Positions 14,373 to 18,895 of a stretch of DNA of 18,895 bases are shown in pieces. The notes beneath the pieces were generated by a model. The model was not told the DNA's origin, ran no database searches, and saw nothing but the letters and a program-made list of their open reading frames with translations. How positions within the stretch are numbered: position 1 is the first letter of the stretch; the number at the start of each line of letters is the position of its first letter. Position numbers and translations under genes: made by a program. This DNA comes from Bacillota bacterium (lineage in GTDB: Bacteria > Bacillota > Clostridia > Clostridiales > Clostridiaceae). The DNA is taken from contig JAEWQX010000206.1 of assembly GCA_023399035.1 (NCBI GenBank), positions 1 through 18,895 of the forward strand, read 5' to 3'.

Positions 14373-14930
14373 ATGGAAGGAATAATTTCAAGAGAAGATG
14401 CATGGAATCTTCTTAGAGAATACAACAGTGATGAGTTTCATTTAAGGCATGGTGAAACAGTAGAAAATACAATGAGATATTTTGCAAAGGAGCTTGGATA
14501 TGGAGATGAAGAAGACTTATGGGGAATTGTGGGACTTCTTCATGATCTTGATTTTGAAAAATACCCAGAGCAGCATTGTATAAAGGAACAGGAAATAATG
14601 AGAGAGCATAATATTGATGAGAGGATAATACATGCTGCAGCAAGTCATGGATATGGAATAACTGTAGATGTAAAGCCAGAGCATGAAATGGAAAAAGTTC
14701 TATATGCTGTAGATGAGCTTACAGGACTTATTGGCGCAGTTGTACTTATGAGACCTTCAAAGAGCGTTCAAGATCTAGAACTTAAATCTGTAAAGAAAAA
14801 ATTCAAGGATAAGAAGTTTGCAGCAGGATGTTCAAGGGATGTCATAAAAAATGGAGCAGAAATGCTTGGCTGGGAGCTTGATGACTTAATACAGAGGACA
14901 ATTGATGCATTGAAGACTTTTCAAAAGTAG
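14373..14930 (+). CDS. HD-domain phosphohydrolase-like protein
   Basis: 185 residues. An HD metal-dependent hydrolase domain is visible: His26 in HLRHGETVENTMRYFAKE, then the defining His57-Asp58 pair in GLLHDLDFEKYPEQH, then His87 and His92 in IIHAAASHGYG. These are the residues that normally hold two metal ions and hydrolyse phosphate esters, often of nucleotides. The substrate cannot be inferred. The start is ATG 14373, nine bases after GGAG (14360-14363); the in-frame ATG at 14355 precedes that site. It has its own promoter. The flavin-reductase-like gene follows after 98 bp and may be transcribed separately. Confidence 0.88.
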   Translation: MEGIISREDAWNLLREYNSDEFHLRHGETVENTMRYFAKELGYGDEEDLWGIVGLLHDLDFEKYPEQHCIKEQEIMREHNIDERIIHAAASHGYGITVDVKPEHEMEKVLYAVDELTGLIGAVVLMRPSKSVQDLELKSVKKKFKDKKFAAGCSRDVIKNGAEMLGWELDDLIQRTIDALKTFQK

Positions 14931-15028
14931 ATAAGAGTAGTTTAAAATTAGTATAATATGATTTTATAAATATATTATAGGTTAAAAAGGGGAAATATTT
15001 TAAATTAAAGTATTATAGGAGGAATTAA

Positions 15029-15544
15029 ATGAGTGGGTTTTTTGAAATCAAGCCAGCAGAATTAAAGGGTAATCCATTTGAAATGATAGGAAAACAGTGG
15101 ATGCTTATAACTGCTAAAAAAGATGACAAGATTAATACTATGACAGCTTCATGGGGGACACTTGGAGTTATATGGAACAAGAATGTAGCAACAATATATG
15201 TAAGGTCAGAACGTTATACAAAAGAATTCATAGATAATACTGAAAGATTCTCATTAACTTTTTTTAGTGAGAATTATAGAAAAGAACTTTCTTATCTTGG
15301 AATGATTTCAGGAAAATATGAAAATAAAATCGAAAAAGCAGGCTTAACAATAGAAGAAGAAAATGGTGTACCTTATTTTAAGGAAGCAGAATTAGTGATA
15401 ATATGCAGAAAACTATACGCACAGGATTTGGATAAGGAAGCCTTTGAAGATATACCTACTGCCAATAAGAATTATGTAGATAATAATTTTCATACAATGT
15501 ATATTGGAGAAATAGAGAAGATATTAACAAAATGTGATAAATAA
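15029..15544 (+). CDS. Flavin reductase-like FMN-binding protein
   Basis: 171 residues of the FMN-binding split-barrel flavin reductase family. Typical segments are MLITAKKDDKINTMTASWGT near residues 25-44, which is the family's opening strand pair and FMN-phosphate site, IYVRSERYTKEFIDNTERFS near 56-75, and LSYLGMISGKYENKIEKAGL near 88-107. It probably binds FMN and passes electrons from NAD(P)H to flavin or to a partner protein in the cytosol, but the partner is unknown. AGGAGG is close before ATG 15029. The ZIP transporter gene follows 84 bp later on the same strand; co-transcription is possible. Confidence 0.85.
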   Translation: MSGFFEIKPAELKGNPFEMIGKQWMLITAKKDDKINTMTASWGTLGVIWNKNVATIYVRSERYTKEFIDNTERFSLTFFSENYRKELSYLGMISGKYENKIEKAGLTIEEENGVPYFKEAELVIICRKLYAQDLDKEAFEDIPTANKNYVDNNFHTMYIGEIEKILTKCDK

Positions 15545-15628
15545 GAATAAGAATTTAAGGAAATATGGAACATTAACGAATTATTTGCCTAATATATAGT
15601 GAGTACTATTTTATGAGAGGAATATAGT

Positions 15629-16417
15629 ATGAATGCTTATGTAGCTGTACTATTAGGAACAGGGATTACGTTTGCAGCAACTGTATTTGGTGCTGCCACA
15701 GTATTCTTATTTAAAAAAGGAGTTAACCCTAATTTTCAACGAGCCTTTTTAGGATTTGCAGCTGGAGTAATGATTGCAGCTTCAATATTCTCTTTGATTC
15801 TTCCTGCAACTGAAATGGCAGCAGAGCAAGGTATAATTGAATGGCTTCCAGCAGCTGGAGGATTTTTATTTGGAGGGGTATTCCTTCTGGTTCTTGATAA
15901 TATAATTCCACATCTTCATATTGAAGATAAAAAGCCTGAAGGAATGAAATCTTCATTCAAAAGGACAACAATGCTTGTTCTTGCAGTAACACTTCACAAT
16001 ATACCAGAAGGCATGTCTGTAGGTTTATGTTTTGCACTGTCAGCAAGCGGAAGTTCTTCAATGACAATGATGGCTTCATTTGCTCTTGCAATAGGCATTG
16101 CAATTCAAAACTTCCCTGAAGGTGCTGCAATTTCACTTCCACTTAAGGAAGAAGGCATGTCCAAAACAAAATCATTTGTATATGGAGCATTATCTGGAAT
16201 TGTTGAACCTATAGGAGGACTTATAACTGTTGCAATAGCAGGTACAGTATCATATTTTCTTCCATGGCTATTATCCTTTGCAGCAGGTGCAATGATATTT
16301 GTAGTAGTGGAGGAATTGATACCTGAAGCTCACACAGAAAGCCATACAGATGTTGGAACCATGGGTGTTATGATAGGTTTTCTTATAATGATGATACTTG
16401 ATATTGCCTTAGGTTAA
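15629..16417 (+). CDS. ZIP-family divalent metal transporter
   Basis: 262 residues with about eight membrane segments, the usual ZIP topology. The two metal-binding signatures are both present: HNIPEGMSVG (His123, Asn124, Glu127) in helix 4 and QNFPEGAAIS (Asn161, Glu164) in helix 5. A short histidine-bearing loop (HLHIEDKKPEG, about 95-105) lies between helices 3 and 4. The protein should import zinc or another divalent metal such as iron or manganese across the cell membrane; the exact ion cannot be decided from sequence. GAGAGGAA precedes ATG 15629. Confidence 0.92.
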   Translation: MNAYVAVLLGTGITFAATVFGAATVFLFKKGVNPNFQRAFLGFAAGVMIAASIFSLILPATEMAAEQGIIEWLPAAGGFLFGGVFLLVLDNIIPHLHIEDKKPEGMKSSFKRTTMLVLAVTLHNIPEGMSVGLCFALSASGSSSMTMMASFALAIGIAIQNFPEGAAISLPLKEEGMSKTKSFVYGALSGIVEPIGGLITVAIAGTVSYFLPWLLSFAAGAMIFVVVEELIPEAHTESHTDVGTMGVMIGFLIMMILDIALG

Positions 16418-16840
16418 TCTTAAAATTTTAAATAAAGTTTTAAATGCTGGAGTCACTTACATACAGCATTAATATTAAAGCTTTATGATTAGGATAAAGA
16501 TAATATAATCAATTTGGACGTACTTCTATATTTTATTTTTAAAATGAATAAGCATAATGACATTATCAATTAATAGAAGTTCAATGCTCAAATGTAAATA
16601 AAGAGATATATTTAAGTTTCTTTATTTACATTTGAGTTTTTTCTTTTACTGGAATGAAACCCATCCAGAATTTCAATAGACATAATATAAATGAAAAAAG
16701 TAACATATAATATTAAGCATTTTTCATGATAAATAACACTTTAACTTCAAATAATAATAAATGAAAGAGGTTTATAATATGCTGAGAATTTAATTGAGAC
16801 ATTACTATAAAAAATCTGTAAAACTCAGGAGGAATAAAGT
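16418..16840. other. 423-bp gap without a recognisable gene
   Basis: No open frame with a ribosome site is convincing on either strand. The gap holds a weak 7-bp stem just after the ZIP gene (AATGCTG/CAGCATT, 16443-16470), an 8-bp distant inverted repeat (ACTTCTAT/ATAGAAGT), a strong hairpin with T-tract (16587-16642) and the gapN leader. A TATAAT at 16773-16778 may be the gapN -10 box, but it has no good -35. Confidence 0.6.
16587..16642 (+). terminator. Strong 18-bp hairpin with T-tract
   Basis: CTCAAATGTAAATAAAGA (16587-16604) is exactly complementary to 16619-16636 around a 14-base loop, followed by six T residues and then CTTTT. It is a clear plus-strand terminator. It lies 170 bp after the ZIP stop codon, which is unusually far for that gene. 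Confidence 0.8.
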
Positions 16841-18298
16841 ATGTTTGACAAGATAAAAGGTGAAAATAATACGTTTAAAAATCTTGTAGATGGTGAGTGG
16901 ATAAGCAGTAGCAGTGGAAATTTTATAGATATAAATTCTCCAGTTGATAATTCCCTTGTTGGAAGGGTTCCAGCAATGACTGTTGAAGAAGTAGATGTAT
17001 CCATGGAAAGTGCATCAAAAGTACAAAAGGAGTGGAAGAGTATTCCTTTAAATGCAAAGGCAGATATTTTATACAAAGCAGCAGATTTACTAATTGAAAA
17101 TATAGATGAATTGTCCCATGTCATGATGATGGAAATTGCAAAAGACATGAAAAGCTGCAGATCAGAAGTTACAAGAAGCGCAGATTTTATAAAATTCACT
17201 GCAGACTGTGCTAAAAATCTATATGGAGAAAGCATTCCGTCAGACAGTTTTCCAGGAACAAAAAAGAATAAAATCTCCATAGTGAAGAGAGAACCATTAG
17301 GAGTAGTACTTGCCATATCGCCCTTTAATTATCCAATAAACTTAGCAGCTTCAAAAATTGCCCCAGCAGTGATCATAGGAAATTCTGTTGTCTTAAAGCC
17401 AGCAACACAGGGAAGCATAAGCGGACTTCATCTTGCAAGGATTTTTGAAATGGCAGGACTTCCAAAGGGTGTATTAAATACAGTTACAGGAAGAGGAAGC
17501 GAAATAGGCGATTACATAACATCTCACAAGTATGTAGATTTTATAAACTTCACAGGAAGCACTGAAGTTGGTGAAAGAATTTCAAAGCATAGTTTAATGG
17601 TGCCTCTATTGATGGAACTTGGAGGAAAAGATGCAGCAATTGTCTTGGAGGATTCTGATTTAGATCTTGTGGCAGATAATATTGCAAGCGGTGCATATTC
17701 ATATTCAGGACAGAGGTGTACTGCTGTAAAGAGAGTCCTTGCTGTTGACAAGATTGCAGATGAACTTGTTGAAAAAGTTAAAATGAGAATTGAAAAGTTT
17801 AAGATAGGAAATCTGTTAGAAAATGAAAGTGTAGATATTGTTCCTCTTATAAGTGAAAAATCAGCAGATTATGTTTCTCAGTTAATAGCTGATGCAGAAA
17901 TAAAAGGTGCAGATCTTGTGATTGGAGGAAAAAGAGAAGGAAATCTCATTTACCCAACACTTTTTGACAAGGTTACTACAGATATGAGGATTGCATGGGA
18001 AGAACCATTCGGCCCAGTTGTTCCAATAATAAGAGTTAAAGATATGGATGAAGCTGTTGAAATTGCAAATGCTTCAGAATACGGACTTCAAGGTTCAATA
18101 TTTACAAAAAACATATATGATGCATTTAATATAGCAGATAAACTTGAAGTTGGCACAGTTCAAATAAACGGAAAGACTGAAAGAGGTCCTGACAATTTCC
18201 CATTCCTAGGCACAAAATCTTCAGGCATGGGCACTCAGGGAATAAAATATTCCATTGAATCAATGTCAAGACCAAAGCTTACAGTTGTTAATTTATAG
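16841..18298 (+). CDS. gapN: NADP-dependent glyceraldehyde-3-phosphate dehydrogenase (non-phosphorylating)
   Basis: 485 residues of the aldehyde dehydrogenase superfamily. GapN oxidises glyceraldehyde-3-phosphate straight to 3-phosphoglycerate, making NADPH and bypassing the ATP-yielding step of glycolysis. The catalytic set is present: Asn163 in SPFNYP, Glu259 in MELGGKDA, and the nucleophile Cys293 in SGQRCTAVKR. The coenzyme segment is VVLKPATQGSISG. The N-terminus (FKNLVDGEWISSSSGNFIDI) and length suit clostridial and streptococcal GapN, and the QRCTAVKR motif favours GapN over other aldehyde dehydrogenases. AGGAGGAA is placed well before ATG 16841. It is a single gene with its own terminator. 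A different aldehyde substrate is possible but less likely. Confidence 0.88.
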   Translation: MFDKIKGENNTFKNLVDGEWISSSSGNFIDINSPVDNSLVGRVPAMTVEEVDVSMESASKVQKEWKSIPLNAKADILYKAADLLIENIDELSHVMMMEIAKDMKSCRSEVTRSADFIKFTADCAKNLYGESIPSDSFPGTKKNKISIVKREPLGVVLAISPFNYPINLAASKIAPAVIIGNSVVLKPATQGSISGLHLARIFEMAGLPKGVLNTVTGRGSEIGDYITSHKYVDFINFTGSTEVGERISKHSLMVPLLMELGGKDAAIVLEDSDLDLVADNIASGAYSYSGQRCTAVKRVLAVDKIADELVEKVKMRIEKFKIGNLLENESVDIVPLISEKSADYVSQLIADAEIKGADLVIGGKREGNLIYPTLFDKVTTDMRIAWEEPFGPVVPIIRVKDMDEAVEIANASEYGLQGSIFTKNIYDAFNIADKLEVGTVQINGKTERGPDNFPFLGTKSSGMGTQGIKYSIESMSRPKLTVVNL

Positions 18299-18337
18299 AA
18301 TATATTCTTATATATTCATATTATTTAACAAGATAAA

Positions 18338-18386
18338 AATGCTGTTTGAGATCTTATTAATGGTTCTGAAACAGCATTATTTTTTA
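18338..18386. terminator. Bidirectional terminator between gapN and merR-like remnant
   Basis: AATGCTGTTT (18338-18347) and AAACAGCATT (18369-18378) form a perfect 10-bp stem. On the plus strand it is followed by ATTTTTTATT. On the minus strand it is followed by TTTATC, with an A-rich lead-in, so it can serve both converging transcripts. Its right flank includes the stop codon of the minus-strand gene. Confidence 0.85.
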
Positions 18387-18721
18387 TTCTCTGACTTTGA
18401 TTGATATCTTAATTACATAATCCTCAGTATTTCTAGTCACAACTTCATCTATAAGCACTTCTTCATAAGCATCTCCATCTATGATGAGATTATTTTTCTT
18501 TATAAAATCCAATATTTCAATATAGCTTGTATATACAGTATCATAATATCCATGATGATAAATTGCAGCATATGTTCCAGCAGGCTTTTTAGGATATCTG
18601 CTAAATGCCTTCATATTTGGCACCTTTGTAAAATAATAATCATATTTTAAGTAATTATCTTATTGACTCCGCATAATTCTGCAAATTCACCAGTACTGTA
18701 ATACATCTTAAACTTATCCAT
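18384..18721 (-). pseudogene. MerR-family (BmrR-like) regulator with internal deletion
   Basis: From ATG 18721, with an intact GAGGA site nine bases away, the minus strand reads MDKFKMYYSTGEFAELCGVN and then KIIT before a TAA. This is the first part of a MerR helix-turn-helix. In another frame the sequence goes on as DNYLKYDYYFTKVPNMKAFS, then RYPKKPAGTYAAIYHHGYYD and ends in IKISIKVRE. That is the last part of the GyrI-like effector-binding domain that closes BmrR-type regulators. A whole protein is about 270 residues; most of the DNA-binding domain, the dimer helix and the start of the effector domain are missing, and the junction is out of frame. A GTG at 18623 could start a 79-residue effector-domain fragment, but its ribosome site is poor. 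I consider the gene broken. Confidence 0.8.
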
Positions 18722-18743
18722 ACAAATATTCCTCACAATCCTA

Positions 18744-18774
18744 TTGACTATCCTGTTACAGGATACTTTATTAT
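18744..18774 (+). promoter_or_regulatory. MerR-type promoter of the MATE gene
   Basis: TTGACT (18744-18749) and TATTAT (18769-18774) are separated by 19 bases, longer than the normal 17 and typical for promoters that MerR proteins activate by twisting the DNA. The dyad TATCCTG-TTA-CAGGATA (18749-18765) fills the spacer, as MerR operators do. It lies 41 bases before the MATE start and next to the start of the broken regulator. Confidence 0.75.
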
Positions 18775-18814
18775 ATAAAAGACGAACGAAAAAATCAAAT
18801 AAGAGAGGTCATTT

Positions 18815-18895
18815 ATGAAAAATATATTAAACTCAAAAATCAGTGTATTTTCATTGATTAAATATACATTTCCCACAGTTATAATGATGGTATTC
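18815..18895 (+). CDS. MATE-family efflux transporter, N-terminal part only
   Basis: The window ends after 27 codons: MKNILNSKISVFSLIKYTFP followed by TVIMMVF. A short polar head, then the KYTFPTVIMMVF start of the first membrane helix, is characteristic of clostridial MATE (NorM/MepA-like) proteins, which expel cationic drugs using a Na+ or H+ gradient. AGAGAGGT is well spaced before ATG 18815. The MerR-type promoter and BmrR-like regulator remnant upstream support a drug-efflux role. The identification rests on a short stretch and context. Confidence 0.6.
   Translation, partial: MKNILNSKISVFSLIKYTFPTVIMMVF

Noticed and set aside
1..18895. CRISPR arrays, insertion sequences, tRNA or rRNA genes, phage genes
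   Set aside because: No regularly spaced repeats, transposase frames, cloverleaf-like GC-rich segments or phage motifs were seen on reading both strands.

Overview
The window is AT-rich, with strong purine-rich ribosome binding sites and mostly TAA stops. It carries a clostridial gene set: a class II (B12-dependent) ribonucleotide reductase, a GapN-type aldehyde dehydrogenase, DegV, and a BmrC/BmrD-like ABC pair. All of this points to a chromosomal segment of a low-GC Clostridium-like Firmicute. I see no rRNA, tRNA, CRISPR, insertion sequence or phage gene. The segment reads as an ordinary chromosome with several small regulatory modules and two spots of gene decay.

Layout. 141-4350: a MarR-type regulator followed by two overlapping genes for a heterodimeric ABC exporter, closed by a perfect 13-bp terminator stem. 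4351-4870: a gene-poor stretch holding remnants, the clearest being the C-terminus of a second DegV protein on the minus strand. It ends in a promoter overlapped by a 19-bp perfect inverted repeat. 4871-5710: intact DegV fatty-acid-binding protein. 5819-6307: small secreted protein with a terminator. 6346-8712: nrdJ, preceded by two NrdR boxes 31 bp apart, the second covering the -35 element. 8713-9868: a convergent intergenic region, then a YoaK/DUF1275 membrane protein (minus strand) divergent from a LysR regulator (plus strand). A symmetric T-N11-A LysR box lies near -65 of the membrane-protein promoter.

10760-13619 (minus strand): an AmmeMemoRadiSam cluster made of an extradiol-dioxygenase-like/AMMECR1 fusion followed by the radical SAM enzyme. 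Its biochemical role is, to my knowledge, unresolved; it is the least understood system here. A nested set of competing hairpins separates it from the LysR gene. 13833-14930: a bacterial PH-domain protein and an HD-domain hydrolase transcribed divergently from back-to-back promoters. 15029-16417: a flavin-reductase-like protein and a ZIP metal transporter. 16418-16840: no gene, but a strong 18-bp hairpin followed by T residues. 16841-18298: gapN. 18384-18895: a MerR-family regulator that has lost its middle, divergent from the start of a MATE efflux gene. That gene's promoter still has the 19-bp spacer and centred dyad typical of MerR activation.

How the genes work together. Two drug-efflux modules (MarR with the ABC pair; MerR with MATE) sit at the two ends. 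In between are housekeeping and redox genes: dNTP synthesis, NADPH production by GapN, flavin reduction and metal uptake. The best regulatory calls are the NrdR pair, the LysR box and the MerR-type promoter. Each was read directly from the sequence and fits its neighbouring gene.
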